Shown: piece after piece, positions 24,988-34,599 of the stretch
How the letters are laid out: each line of letters opens with the position of its first letter
Numbering within the stretch: position 1 is the stretch's first letter
Position numbers and translations under genes: made by a program
Notes under the pieces: generated by a model
The model's database searches: none
Told to the model about the DNA's origin: nothing
The model's input: only the letters and a program-made list of their open reading frames with translations
Origin: Asaia sp037151935
GTDB lineage: Bacteria; Pseudomonadota; Alphaproteobacteria; Acetobacterales; Acetobacteraceae
Assembly: GCF_051628905.1 (NCBI RefSeq)
Contig: NZ_CP157575.1
Coordinates: forward strand, 620,001-684,000
DNA length: 64,000 nt
Direction: 5' to 3'

Positions 24988-27677
24988 GCATGGCTCAGCC
25001 CGCGCCACAGTCTCCTCTCATGCTTGAAAAACACGTCGAACGCGCACGTCACCGGGCGCGGCGCGTGCTCTGGGTAGAGTCTGCCTGGTCAGCGGTGCAA
25101 TGGCCACTCGGGCTCGTCGGTGGTTACGCACTGAGTGGTCTGTTACGCGTGCCGCAATCCCTGCCCGACACGCTACATGCCTTTCTTCTCGCCGGGGTGG
25201 GCGGTGGCGCTATCGCTCTGGCGGCACGCCACCTCTCCCGATTGCCCCCACCACGTCGCAGCGCCATCGACCGACGTATCGAAACGCGCTCCGGCCTGCG
25301 CCACCAGCCGCTTGCCGCTCTTGATGATTTTCCCGCAGATGGAGAGGAAACAGCGCTCTGGCAACGCCATATGGAGCGTTTGCGTGGCAGTATCGGCACG
25401 CTTCGCACGGGCTTGCCACGACTTCATTGGACATTCGAGCGCAAGATCGGCTGGGCCGGTTTCGCCGCAGCCCTGCTGAGTGCCGCCATACTTGCGGGAC
25501 CTGCCGCACCTTCGCGGCTCGAAGCCGCCTTTCTGCCGGGTGTCGACGATATCGACGTGCCTCTGCCCCAGATCGAAGCCTGGGTGGACCTTCCGGATTA
25601 TGCGCCCGGCGCCCCGATTTTTCTCTCCAGACAAACAACCCCGCCGCGTATTCCTCAGGATGCGAAGCTGACCATCCATATTACGGGCGCGCGCTCCGGC
25701 CCGCATCTGCTCGGGGTGGATATCGGCGATGTCGGGATCAAACAGCTCGACCCCGGCAGCTGGAGCTTCGTCACGCGTCTCAGCCATAGCGGCCGACTTT
25801 CCGTGCGGTCGCGGGGCCGAACGATCGGCGAATGGACTTTCACCATCGAGCCCGATCTTGCGCCCGAAGTCAGCTGGAAAGCCCCTCCCTCCGTCGCCAA
25901 GGAGAGCCCGGACATCGTGCTCCCCTGGCAGGTAGCCCAAGCCCATGGCGTGGCACGGCTGGAGGCACAGATCGGGCTCGCTGCCAAACCGGCGCTTCCC
26001 CTGATCGATCTGGCAATACCGCTGAAAGGCGAGCCCCACAAAGCGGAGGGCGCTTTCGAGGCCGATCTCACCGAGTCGCTCTGGGCAGGTGAAGCGGTAA
26101 CGATCAGGCTGCACGCTACCAGCCGAAGCGGTCGACAGGCGACCAGCCCAGTCGAAAAGCTCACTTTGCCTAGCCGCGCGTTTCATGACCCCATTGCTCG
26201 GGCGCTAGTCGCCTTGCGGCATCGCTTCGGCCTTGAGCGCGAGACCGCAGCGCAAACAGCGGACGAACTCAGAACACTCGCTCAGACATTGCCTTCAGAC
26301 GAGACGGGCAGCACGCTCGCTCTGTTCTATGCCGCCGCCCAGCTCGACGACCCGTATACGGAGCGCGCGCGAGAAAACACGCTCGGTCTGTGCTGGGCTG
26401 TTGCGCTGTATCTTGAAGACCTGCGCAACTCTGACCGCGAAACCGCTCAGGCCAATCTCGAAATCCGTGCAGCACAAAAAGCGGTTCAGAATCAGATCGC
26501 TCACATGCGCGCCCTCGGCAAGGACGGACATAGCGAGGCGGAACAGCAGGAACTGGCAACGCGGATGAAGCGTCTCAAGGAGGCGCTCGACCAGCGCATG
26601 CAGGCTCTCATGCAGCGCAGCATGCAGCTCGGCAGCGTCATCCCCGATATGGGTGGTGACGCGGGTGACGGCAGCGATCCTGTCTCGAGGCTTATGCGCC
26701 GTCTGCAATCGGACGCAGCCAATGGTCATTCCGACGACGCGCTTAAACGCCTCGACGATCTGTCGAAAATGACCGAGCGCATGCGCTCGGCTACGCCGCA
26801 GGACCTGGCCCAGATTGCCCAGCAGATGCAGGCCCGTGCGCGGGCCCAGGCGCAGAAGGCAACGCTGCACGATCTGGTACGACGTGAAACCACGTTGCTC
26901 GACCATGTTCAGGCGCGCCTCGGGATTGGGCAGCGCAATGCGCGCGATGCGCAGCAGAATCAGAACCAGGATGTCAGCACCATGTCGACGGCAGAATTGC
27001 TGAAACGACTGGGCATGGCACCGCCCCCTGATATGGACGAACCCCAATCGCCCCCGCCTGCCCCAGCACCGGTTTTGTCTGCGGAAGAAACGACGGCGCA
27101 GCACGAACAGAGACGCGACGATCACGCTGTTCAACGTGCGCTTCAAATGGTGGCGAAGCTGCTCAATGACGATATCAAATCATTGACGGGCAAAACCATG
27201 GACGGGCTGGCTAAAGCAGACAAGGATATGCATGCCGTTCGGCAGGCTCTGGCCAACGTACAGGATGGTCCCGCCGAGATCGCGATCCGTAAGGTGCTGA
27301 AGGATCTTGCCGAGACGGGTCAGCAGATGAGCGAGGCCCAGAAGGGCAAGAATCACGGTGGCGGTCCGCTTGCCCTCCTGCCGACCATGGGAACCGGCAA
27401 CCATGCCCAGGGTGGAAAAGGCAAGGGCGATCAGAATCAGGCCGATAGTGACGACGAGGACTCCGAGGGTGACGGTGGCAATAAATCCGATCGTGATCCA
27501 CTGGGCCGCAAGCTCGGCAAGGGGCACTCGGGGGCGGATACGGATGGCACAGTACCCGACGCTGACAGCCGTGAGAAAGCGCGCGAAATCGAACGTGAAT
27601 TGCGCCGCAGAGACGCCGACAGGACACGTCCCCAGAGCGAGCTGGATTATCTGGACAGGCTGCTCAAATCCTACTGA
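24984..27677 (+). CDS. DUF4175 (TIGR02302-type) large membrane protein
   Basis: 897 residues. Two transmembrane segments lie near residues 35-80 and another at about 155-175 (IGWAGFAAALLSAAILAG). A beta-rich periplasmic-like part follows (IEAWVDLPDYAPGAP), then a long alpha-helical, coiled-coil-prone section (about 420-780) rich in Gln, Met and Arg. The C-terminal tail is low-complexity, acidic and Gly/Asp-rich, ending in QSELDYLDRLLKSY. That ending and the layout match a family found almost only in Alphaproteobacteria next to lysA. Its function is unknown; an envelope role is inferred. It overlaps lysA by four bases and is surely co-transcribed. Confidence 0.88.
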   Translation: MSMAQPAPQSPLMLEKHVERARHRARRVLWVESAWSAVQWPLGLVGGYALSGLLRVPQSLPDTLHAFLLAGVGGGAIALAARHLSRLPPPRRSAIDRRIETRSGLRHQPLAALDDFPADGEETALWQRHMERLRGSIGTLRTGLPRLHWTFERKIGWAGFAAALLSAAILAGPAAPSRLEAAFLPGVDDIDVPLPQIEAWVDLPDYAPGAPIFLSRQTTPPRIPQDAKLTIHITGARSGPHLLGVDIGDVGIKQLDPGSWSFVTRLSHSGRLSVRSRGRTIGEWTFTIEPDLAPEVSWKAPPSVAKESPDIVLPWQVAQAHGVARLEAQIGLAAKPALPLIDLAIPLKGEPHKAEGAFEADLTESLWAGEAVTIRLHATSRSGRQATSPVEKLTLPSRAFHDPIARALVALRHRFGLERETAAQTADELRTLAQTLPSDETGSTLALFYAAAQLDDPYTERARENTLGLCWAVALYLEDLRNSDRETAQANLEIRAAQKAVQNQIAHMRALGKDGHSEAEQQELATRMKRLKEALDQRMQALMQRSMQLGSVIPDMGGDAGDGSDPVSRLMRRLQSDAANGHSDDALKRLDDLSKMTERMRSATPQDLAQIAQQMQARARAQAQKATLHDLVRRETTLLDHVQARLGIGQRNARDAQQNQNQDVSTMSTAELLKRLGMAPPPDMDEPQSPPPAPAPVLSAEETTAQHEQRRDDHAVQRALQMVAKLLNDDIKSLTGKTMDGLAKADKDMHAVRQALANVQDGPAEIAIRKVLKDLAETGQQMSEAQKGKNHGGGPLALLPTMGTGNHAQGGKGKGDQNQADSDDEDSEGDGGNKSDRDPLGRKLGKGHSGADTDGTVPDADSREKAREIERELRRRDADRTRPQSELDYLDRLLKSY

Positions 27678-28024
27678 GCCGGTCTGCCTCTGCAAAGCGC
27701 CGTACATTTGCAACGATCAATTACGCGCCCTCATCAAAGCGCAGCCATGCGACTCTCGCCTACCCGGCATAGCTGTGTCTCGAAGTGTCACAGATGCGCC
27801 GCAAAGGTTCCTTTGACGCTAATCCGCGGAAATAAAAGCTTTTCCTGTGAATGGCAGCATCGAAGAAGGATCCGGCGCGGATGGATGCGACACGGAATGA
27901 TGCAAATTGGCAACATCCCGTCACTTGAACGCGCAATACAACGTCACAAAACGATAACGCTCTTGCAATGATATGACAGAAACCGCAGCCTCGTGACACA
28001 GAGTCATTCCGAGGGTTAATTTTC
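27678..28024. other. Upstream region of the TonB-dependent receptor
   Basis: About 350 bases with no gene. The right half is AT-richer and likely holds the receptor promoter. AAAAGCTTTT at about 27834 is a small palindrome. I see no clear Fur-type box. Confidence 0.45.
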
Positions 28025-30979
28025 ATGAAAACCGTTAAACTGCGAGGGCGAGCGCGTCTTTTTCTTGGCGCTGTAATCTTCCTTTCGCCTGCCGCGACCA
28101 TGACAAGCGGCCATGCGCAGACCGCCTCAGCCGGCACGCATCATCGCAAAGCGGTTAAAGCGACCACCAAGCACAAAACCACTGTCGCACGCAGCACAAC
28201 GAACGGCCCCATCCTAGGCGCACAAACCGCGCCGGCCACCACGATGGTGCCGAGCCGCTCGCAGAATGCGCTGCGCGATCCATCAGCGACCAGGAGCGTG
28301 TCCTTCGGCCCGAGCGGCAGATCTGAAGAAGTGATCGTTGTCGGTTCGGCGCTCAGCACGGCGAACAACACCAGCGCCAACCCGGTGCAGATCGTAACAG
28401 CCAAGCAGATCCAGCAGACAGGCGCGACCACGCTGTCGGATTTCTTCCAGCGATTGCCGTCTGTAGGCTCATCCAGCCAGCAGAATACAGACACCAATGG
28501 TGGTGGCGGCGTCAGCTGCACCGATCTGCGTAATCTCGGAACGAACCGTGTTCTGGTCCTGATCGATGGCAAGCGCGCCGCGCTGAACAGTTCCAGCAAC
28601 TGCTTCGACATGAATTCGATCCCTGTACAGCAGGTTGCGAGCGTCGAAATCCTCAAGGATGGTGGCTCCGAACTCTACGGTGCCGATGCTGTCTCGGGCG
28701 TTATCAACATCAAGCTGCGACATGACCTGGATACCGGCAACATTACTGTCCGTGGCGGGATTACCGGCCATGGCGATGCCCCGAAAGGAATGATCTCCGG
28801 CTTCAAGGGTTGGAACTTCGATCACGGCAAGGGCAATGTCAGCCTGTTCGGCCAGTATTCCACTGAAGGCGGCGTCCGTCAGCGCAACCGCTCTTGGTCG
28901 CGGAATGTGCAGATCGGTGACGACGCCGACCCGTCAAACAACCGCTTCGGTTCGAGCTACTCACCCTATGGCTCCTTTTACGGACTGGATTCCGGGGCTG
29001 CCTATCGAAGCGACAACCAGGGCAATCTCGTCTCCGGGACAAAACGCTACAATTTCGCTCATGACAGCTTCCTGACCAACCAGCTTCAGGATTCCTCGCT
29101 GAGCGGCGACGCCCATTACGATTTCAATGACCATTTCACCCTTTATTCGAATGTTCTGTATTCCCATTCGTCGAGCATGACCCAGATGGCGGCAGAGCCG
29201 GTTTCAGGCGCTGTGCCGCAGGACGGGCCGTATCCGACCGCGATCACAATCCCGGCTGGTTACCCGGGCAATACAGCTGGCGAAGATCTGCAGATGCTGC
29301 GGCGTATGACAGAATGGGGACCACGTGAAACGCAGACCGCCAGTGATACGCTCACCGCCAAGGTCGGTGCGCAGGGCCGTATCTACGGAGGATGGAAGTA
29401 TGATCTGTCTTACACCTATGGCGCCAACATGTACAAATACCAGCAGAGCAACATAGGCAGCTATCCTGCCCTGCTGAACACCTATGGTCTGCAGCCTACA
29501 GCATTCGGCGATCCGAACTCGGGTATGATTTACAACCCGAGCGTATGCAGCGCCGCCGCAGGATGTGTCCTGTCCAGCCCGTTCGCCAGCCTTTCCCCTG
29601 ACGCCGCGCGCTATTCCAACCTCAACACGACGAGCAACGGGCACTCGCAGCTACGCGACCTGAACCTGCGCATCCATAACGATCATGTTGCGACCATGCC
29701 ATGGGCTCATGGCGGCGATCTGGGTATCGCTCTTGGCATGGAGCATCGTGGCGAGCAGCTGACCTATGTGCCAGACCCCAACGTCCAGTCCGGGGTCGCC
29801 CTGACCAATCCACAGGGCGTGACTTCAGGTGGCTTCAACGTCACGGAAGGCTATCTTGAAGGCAAGGCGACGCTGTTGCGTGATACGTTCCTCGCCAAGG
29901 ATCTGAACATTGACGCTCAGGGACGCTATTCGTCCTATAGTACCTTTGGTGGCGTCGAAAACTGGAAAGCCTCCATCAACTGGGCCCCGACGCGGGATAT
30001 CCGTTTCCGCGGTACAATTGGGACGTCGTTCCGCCAGCCTTCGGTCTATGAACTGTTCGGTGCACAATCTCTCGGCTACGCCACGGCACTCGATCCCTGC
30101 GCAGGAGCCTCCAGCCCGACGATTGTTGCCAACTGCATGAAGGCAGGCATTGCCAATCCGGGAAGTTTCCAGCAACAGGGCTCAGGCCAGGTCGCGACTG
30201 TTTCGGGCGGCAATGCAAAGCTCCAGCCTGAAGCCGGACGAACCTATACATTCGGTACAGTTCTGACACCGCGCTGGATTCCGGGCCTCTCAACCTCTGT
30301 GGAATTCTGGCACTATAATGTCAGCTCGTCGGTTGGCACACTCGCGACCAACTATATCCTGAACAACTGCTATAACGGCTCCAACCCGGCGCTCTGCAGT
30401 CTTGTCAACCGCTCAGCCAATGGACAGATCTCGCAGGTCTCGGCCGTCTTGCAGAACCTTGGCACGACCAACACCAGCGGCATTGACTGGGACTTCGATT
30501 ACCGCATCCGCCTGACACGTATGGACACGCTGACGGTCAGCAACAGCCTGCAGAACCTTGTCAATTACTCGCAACAGCTCGTTCCGGGTGGTCAATATTA
30601 TCACTACACGAACGCCATCTACTACCCGGGTGGTACGTCCAATCCACGCTGGCGCGACTACGCTACCGTCTCGTGGCAGCACGGCCCGTTCTCCATCACC
30701 TATATGGCGAACTACACAGGCGGCGTTCACTGGAACGACAGCTCTTCGTTCCTGCAGCTTTCAGATGGCTACGGCCGGGTGAAAACGCCTGCCATGGTTC
30801 AGCAGGACATTGCCCTAGGTTACCACGTGCAGAGCTGGAATTTCACCGGCGGCATCAACAATATCACTAACAAAAACCCGCCTTTCTTCGCAAATGGTGC
30901 AAACAATACAGACACCTCAACCTATGGCTCCTTCGTCCCGGGCCGGAATTTCTGGCTGCAGGTCAGCAAGGATTTTTAA
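28025..30979 (+). CDS. TonB-dependent outer-membrane receptor
   Basis: 984 residues. A signal peptide (about 1-32) leads into a Lys/Thr/Ala-rich linker, then a TonB-box-like EEVIVVGS near 101, the plug domain (TLSDFFQRLPSVG; RVLVLIDGKRAA; VASVEILKDGGSELYGADAVSGVINI) and a 22-strand-type barrel ending in the aromatic RNFWLQVSKDF. Pairs of cysteines in the plug (SCTDL and NCFDM) and in predicted loops (DPCAGASSPTIVANC; NCYNGSNPALC) suggest disulphides. Such receptors import iron chelates, vitamins or sugars; the ligand is not evident. It converges on the purine-degradation operon and has its own terminator. Confidence 0.95.
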   Translation: MKTVKLRGRARLFLGAVIFLSPAATMTSGHAQTASAGTHHRKAVKATTKHKTTVARSTTNGPILGAQTAPATTMVPSRSQNALRDPSATRSVSFGPSGRSEEVIVVGSALSTANNTSANPVQIVTAKQIQQTGATTLSDFFQRLPSVGSSSQQNTDTNGGGGVSCTDLRNLGTNRVLVLIDGKRAALNSSSNCFDMNSIPVQQVASVEILKDGGSELYGADAVSGVINIKLRHDLDTGNITVRGGITGHGDAPKGMISGFKGWNFDHGKGNVSLFGQYSTEGGVRQRNRSWSRNVQIGDDADPSNNRFGSSYSPYGSFYGLDSGAAYRSDNQGNLVSGTKRYNFAHDSFLTNQLQDSSLSGDAHYDFNDHFTLYSNVLYSHSSSMTQMAAEPVSGAVPQDGPYPTAITIPAGYPGNTAGEDLQMLRRMTEWGPRETQTASDTLTAKVGAQGRIYGGWKYDLSYTYGANMYKYQQSNIGSYPALLNTYGLQPTAFGDPNSGMIYNPSVCSAAAGCVLSSPFASLSPDAARYSNLNTTSNGHSQLRDLNLRIHNDHVATMPWAHGGDLGIALGMEHRGEQLTYVPDPNVQSGVALTNPQGVTSGGFNVTEGYLEGKATLLRDTFLAKDLNIDAQGRYSSYSTFGGVENWKASINWAPTRDIRFRGTIGTSFRQPSVYELFGAQSLGYATALDPCAGASSPTIVANCMKAGIANPGSFQQQGSGQVATVSGGNAKLQPEAGRTYTFGTVLTPRWIPGLSTSVEFWHYNVSSSVGTLATNYILNNCYNGSNPALCSLVNRSANGQISQVSAVLQNLGTTNTSGIDWDFDYRIRLTRMDTLTVSNSLQNLVNYSQQLVPGGQYYHYTNAIYYPGGTSNPRWRDYATVSWQHGPFSITYMANYTGGVHWNDSSSFLQLSDGYGRVKTPAMVQQDIALGYHVQSWNFTGGINNITNKNPPFFANGANNTDTSTYGSFVPGRNFWLQVSKDF

Positions 30980-30998
30980 CCTCCGGTCATGGTTGTAG

Positions 30999-31027
30999 AA
31001 AAAGGGGCGTATTCCGCCCCTTTTTTT
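30999..31027 (+). terminator. Rho-independent terminator of the receptor gene
   Basis: GGGGCG pairs with CGCCCC, flanked by A and T tracts (AAAAA before, seven T after), 20 bases after the receptor stop codon. Confidence 0.93.
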
Positions 31028-31244
31028 ACGTTCAGAAACTTTTCAGACGGGGCTTAGCCCTCATTGAACCGCGTCTGGAATGCGACCATCCTCGAAGGCA
31101 GTAACAGGTCGTGCTGGCGCGAGACCCGCAGGCATAATTTTCACACAAACCGCCCTGCAGTGTGACTGCCTGCGGGGGCGTCGCACGGCCTAGCGCCTAC
31201 AGCAAAAAGGGAAGAAAGGCCGCGGGCCCTCCTTCCCTTTTTTT
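31028..31244 (+). ncRNA. Possible small RNA between two terminators
   Basis: This 217-base stretch has no open frame of note but contains a nested structure. CCCGCAGGCA (31125-31134) pairs perfectly with TGCCTGCGGG (31167-31176); inside it TCACAC (31141-31146) pairs with GTGTGA (31160-31165). A strong terminator with a T tract follows at 31204-31244. A free-standing structured transcript on the plus strand would look like this, with the receptor's terminator isolating it on the left. No promoter is obvious, and no known RNA family was recognised. It might instead be part of the 3' end of the convergent uraH message. Confidence 0.4.
31204..31244. terminator. Bidirectional rho-independent terminator
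   Basis: AAAAAGGGAAG pairs with CTTCCCTTTTT around a GC-rich inner stem (GGCC/GGCC). Tracts of T on both strands let it serve the uraH operon on the minus strand and any plus-strand transcript. Confidence 0.9.
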
Positions 31245-31281
31245 ACGTCTAATTGCGTCGCAACTTGAAAATCGTCCGTTC

Positions 31282-31614
31282 TCAGCTACCCCGATAAGTC
31301 GAGTATCCAAACGGCGAGACCAGAAGCGGTACGTGGTAATGGCCAGCCCCTGTCATGCCGAAATCGATCTGCACCTCATCCAGAAAGGGCGGTTCAGGCA
31401 GCGCATGCCCATGGGCTCGGAAATAGGCAGCCACTGCGAAACGCAGAACATAAGCCCCCGCTGTCACGCCAATGGCCTTAAGGTCGGCGCAACGCCCGTC
31501 GCTATCGGTAACGCCAACGAAGAGAACGCGGTCGTCATGCAACAACGTCACGCGCATACCGGCAGCCGGGCGACCGCTCGCCGTGTCGAGCACATGAGTG
31601 GAAAGTGTGGTCAT
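31282..31614 (-). CDS. uraH: 5-Hydroxyisourate hydrolase (transthyretin-like)
   Basis: 110 residues. The N-terminal LSTHVLDTASGRPAAG, the central DGRCADL and the C-terminal YSTYRGS are the signatures of HIU hydrolase; the last four residues (YRGS) form part of the active site. It opens the ring of 5-hydroxyisourate, the unstable product of urate oxidation, to give OHCU. Its ATG overlaps the uraD stop by four bases, and it is the last gene of the purine operon. Confidence 0.97.
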   Translation of the reverse strand: MTTLSTHVLDTASGRPAAGMRVTLLHDDRVLFVGVTDSDGRCADLKAIGVTAGAYVLRFAVAAYFRAHGHALPEPPFLDEVQIDFGMTGAGHYHVPLLVSPFGYSTYRGS

Positions 31615-32105
31615 GATCCTGTCTTGTCCTTCAGGCGCAGCAAGGCAATCTGGTCGATCTGGTCGAGCGCCTCGGCCAGCTCTGCCTCCGGTGTCTGTTC
31701 GAGCCTCCGCTCGATTTCTTGGCGCATGCGCTCTTTCGTCGCCCGGCGCACACAGATGACAAACGGCATATCAAAGCGCGCCTGATAGGCTTCGTTCAAG
31801 GCCCGGAACGATACGAACTCTGCTTCGGTCAGCCGGTCGAGCCCGGCTCCTTCCTGCTCGGCTGCCGAAAGTGCTCCTAGATCGGGATCGACACCGAATT
31901 TTCTGGCAAGCTCGGGATGCGCCTTGACCAGCGCCTTCTGCTTTGGAGGCGAGGCCTCACGCACGATGCGCGACGTTACCGCGATCAATGCCGGTGCATC
32001 GTCGAACGGCACGTACGGCCACGCGGCTTCAACGATCCAGGGGCTGTGTTCGTAGAGATCGCCAAAACGCTCGACGAAATCCTCGCAACTTGTGGCGCCG
32101 ATCAT
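31611..32105 (-). CDS. uraD: OHCU decarboxylase
   Basis: 164 residues. Family motifs include FVERFGDLYEHSPWIVEAAW, the catalytic-His region AHPELARKF and the SAAEQEGAGL turn, followed by FRALNEAYQARFDMPFVICV. It decarboxylates 2-oxo-4-hydroxy-4-carboxy-5-ureidoimidazoline stereospecifically to S-allantoin. Four-base overlaps on both sides (puuE before, uraH after) indicate one translationally coupled unit. Confidence 0.96.
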   Translation of the reverse strand: MIGATSCEDFVERFGDLYEHSPWIVEAAWPYVPFDDAPALIAVTSRIVREASPPKQKALVKAHPELARKFGVDPDLGALSAAEQEGAGLDRLTEAEFVSFRALNEAYQARFDMPFVICVRRATKERMRQEIERRLEQTPEAELAEALDQIDQIALLRLKDKTGS

Positions 32106-32998
32106 GCGGGATGCTTCTCCAGCCAGTGACGCGCAATGTCGAGGCGGGTTGCGACCCAGACATCCTCATGCGCTCGCACATGATCGAGAAAGCGTTTCAG
32201 CGCGAGGGCACGCGCCGGACGCCCCGCGAGACGGCAATGCAGACCCACCGACATCATCCGTCCTCCTTCGAGATAGAGCATGTCGAACGTATCGCGCAGG
32301 TAACGGAAAAACTGCTCGCCTTCGGTAAAGCCGTTCAGCGCCACCAGCTTCATATCGTTCACATCGAGCGTGTAGGGCACGATAAGCTGCGCCCTGCCAT
32401 AACGGCGATCGTAATATGGCAGGTCGTCGGCATAGGAATCCGCATCATAGACGAAGCACCCCTCCTCTGCGACGAGTCTCGCCGTGTTGGGGCTGGTGCG
32501 GCCCTGATACCACCCGCAAGGCGCAGCACCCGTAACCTCCCTGTGCAACCTGATCGCCTCGCGGATATGCCTGCGCTCCTCGGCTTCGGGAATATCCTGA
32601 TAATCGATCCAACGCAGGCCATGAGAGGCGATTTCCCATCCTGCCCCCTGCATGGCGGCGACGGCATTTGGATTACGTGAGAGGGCCATGGCGACACCGA
32701 AAACGGTCAACGGCAGGCCCGCTTCCGTAAACAGCCTGTGCAGACGCCAAAAACCGGCGCGGGACCCGTATTCGTAGAGGCTTTCCATCTGCATGCAGCG
32801 CGCACCCTGAATAGAGCGCGTTCCCACCATTTCAGACAAAAACGCCTCAGAACCGAGATCGCCATGCAGAACGTTGTTTTCAGCGCCCTCTTCGTAATTC
32901 AGCACAAACTGCACGGCGATACGCGCCCCGTTAGGCCAATCCGCCTCAGGGGGATGAGCGCCATAGCCCAGCAGATCGCGTGGATAATCCTCTGTCAT
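32102..32998 (-). CDS. puuE: Allantoinase PuuE (polysaccharide-deacetylase fold)
   Basis: 298 residues from the ATG at 32998 (GAGG upstream); an ATG at 33013 is also possible. NYEEGAENN near residue 35, GWEIASHGLRWIDY and PCGWYQGRTSPNT are typical of the PuuE/NodB-like allantoinases, which need no metal pair of the amidohydrolase kind. It hydrolyses allantoin to allantoate. Its place between hpxW and uraD fits the next step after OHCU decarboxylation. Confidence 0.95.
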   Translation of the reverse strand: MTEDYPRDLLGYGAHPPEADWPNGARIAVQFVLNYEEGAENNVLHGDLGSEAFLSEMVGTRSIQGARCMQMESLYEYGSRAGFWRLHRLFTEAGLPLTVFGVAMALSRNPNAVAAMQGAGWEIASHGLRWIDYQDIPEAEERRHIREAIRLHREVTGAAPCGWYQGRTSPNTARLVAEEGCFVYDADSYADDLPYYDRRYGRAQLIVPYTLDVNDMKLVALNGFTEGEQFFRYLRDTFDMLYLEGGRMMSVGLHCRLAGRPARALALKRFLDHVRAHEDVWVATRLDIARHWLEKHPA

Positions 32999-33018
32999 GC
33001 CTGTATCCCTCATCCGGC

Positions 33019-34599
33019 TCAAAGCGCCGCAACGCCACCGTCGCTGCGCGGGTCGGTTGCGCCTTCCATCGTGCCGTCCTCATAGCGCCGAATGGCGCCC
33101 GCATGACCCATGGCCGTCGCATAAGGCGTCAGGCTCTCGACGTCGTGACCGAGATCGCGCAAACCCTCGAGCAATTCAGGAGCGAACCGCGTTTCCATTT
33201 TGAGCGTGGTCGTGGTCTCACCCCAGGTGCGGCCAAGCAGCCAGCGCGGGGCAGTAATGGCCTCTTGCAGACTCAAACCGGCTATGACGTTGCGCGCCAC
33301 GATGGCCGCCTGCGTCTGGGGCTGTCCTTCGCCGCCCATCGTACCATAAGAAAGCAGACTGCCATCATTGAGCGCGGCCATGGCGGGATTGAGCGTATGG
33401 AAAGGTTTGCGGCCGGGAGCGAGACTGCGCAGACGCCCCGGCCTCAGATCAAAACTCGACCCGCGATTCTGCCAGACCAGCCCGGTTTCAGGCAGCACGA
33501 CCCCGGAGCCGAACTCGAAATAGAGACTCTGGATCATGCTGACCGCCCAGCCTTCGGAATCCATCACACCGAACCACGTCGTATCGCCCTGCTGTGCAGG
33601 ATGCGGCCAGGGCGCCGCACGATCGAGATCGATGCTGGCCGCCATGGCGTCGAGGGCAGCCCCATCCGACAGCAGAGCCTGAGGCGAAGCGGTCATGATC
33701 GCCGGATCGGCAATTTCGCGATCCCGCCAGAGGAAAGCGGCTTTCGTGGCCTCCACCCAGCGATGAATATCCTCGACCGTGTCGGCGCCGGTCACGCCCA
33801 GCCTTTCCGCCAACGCCAGAATGAGCAGGGACGCCGCTCCCTGAGTCGGCGGATTGACGTTGAAGAACCGCCCGTGATGCAGACTCGTCTCGAGCGGGGC
33901 CGAGACGACTGCCTCATGATGGTTGAGATCGCCGAGTCCGACGGGCGAGCCGCAGGAAGCAAGCTCCGCCGCGATCAGGTCGGCAAGCTTGCCGTGATAA
34001 AAATCGCCCAGCCCCGCTGTCGCAAGACGCCTGAGTGTGCGCGCCAGCGCCGGATTGCGATGGACACTGCCTGCTATCGGCATCTCGCCGGAAGGCAGAA
34101 ACAATCCGCTGAAATTGGGCATGTAGCTGAGCACATCGAGATGCGCGGCCATAAGCCCGGCCATGCTTTCCGTCACCACCATACCCTGCTCGGCGTGGTC
34201 GATCGCGTCGGCCAGAAGCGTCGTGAGGGGAAGGCTGCCGCCAGCATAAGAAAGGGCCCGGCTCCATCCGGCGACGGTTCCCGCCACGGTATTGGCCGCA
34301 AGGCCACCCCGCCAGGGCACTGCGTCCAGACCGCGATAGAGTTCGGGCGTGGCATTCTGCGCCAGCCTGCCACAGGCATCGATCGCCAGCATTTCGCCAT
34401 CGGGCCTGCGGATGATCCAGAACCCGTCTCCGCCAAGCCCCGTCATATGCGGATAGACGACGGAGAGCGTTGCCGCGACAGCGACCGCCGCCTCGACGGC
34501 ATTGCCGCCCGATTTGAGAATATCCCTCCCCGCCTGAGCAGCTAGATGATGAGGGGCCGTGACCATACCCTTGCGGGAGCGCGCACTGAAAAGCATCAA
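33019..34599 (-). CDS. hpxW: Oxamate amidohydrolase-like, gamma-glutamyltransferase family
   Basis: 526 residues. It is an Ntn-hydrolase proenzyme: GGNAVEAAVAVAATLSVVYPHMTGLGGDGF at the N-terminus (large subunit) and the self-cleavage Thr at T340 (QGD-TTWFGVMD), which would become the first residue of the small subunit. Sequence resemblance is to the HpxW branch, known from Klebsiella as oxamate amidohydrolase in purine use, rather than to true Ggt. No signal peptide is seen, unlike periplasmic Ggt. Four-base overlap with the hpxY stop upstream. Confidence 0.88.
   Translation of the reverse strand: MMLFSARSRKGMVTAPHHLAAQAGRDILKSGGNAVEAAVAVAATLSVVYPHMTGLGGDGFWIIRRPDGEMLAIDACGRLAQNATPELYRGLDAVPWRGGLAANTVAGTVAGWSRALSYAGGSLPLTTLLADAIDHAEQGMVVTESMAGLMAAHLDVLSYMPNFSGLFLPSGEMPIAGSVHRNPALARTLRRLATAGLGDFYHGKLADLIAAELASCGSPVGLGDLNHHEAVVSAPLETSLHHGRFFNVNPPTQGAASLLILALAERLGVTGADTVEDIHRWVEATKAAFLWRDREIADPAIMTASPQALLSDGAALDAMAASIDLDRAAPWPHPAQQGDTTWFGVMDSEGWAVSMIQSLYFEFGSGVVLPETGLVWQNRGSSFDLRPGRLRSLAPGRKPFHTLNPAMAALNDGSLLSYGTMGGEGQPQTQAAIVARNVIAGLSLQEAITAPRWLLGRTWGETTTTLKMETRFAPELLEGLRDLGHDVESLTPYATAMGHAGAIRRYEDGTMEGATDPRSDGGVAAL

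Noticed and set aside
32980..34545. 521-residue frame opposite hpxW
   Set aside because: It is antisense to an Ntn-hydrolase with intact motifs; no independent support.
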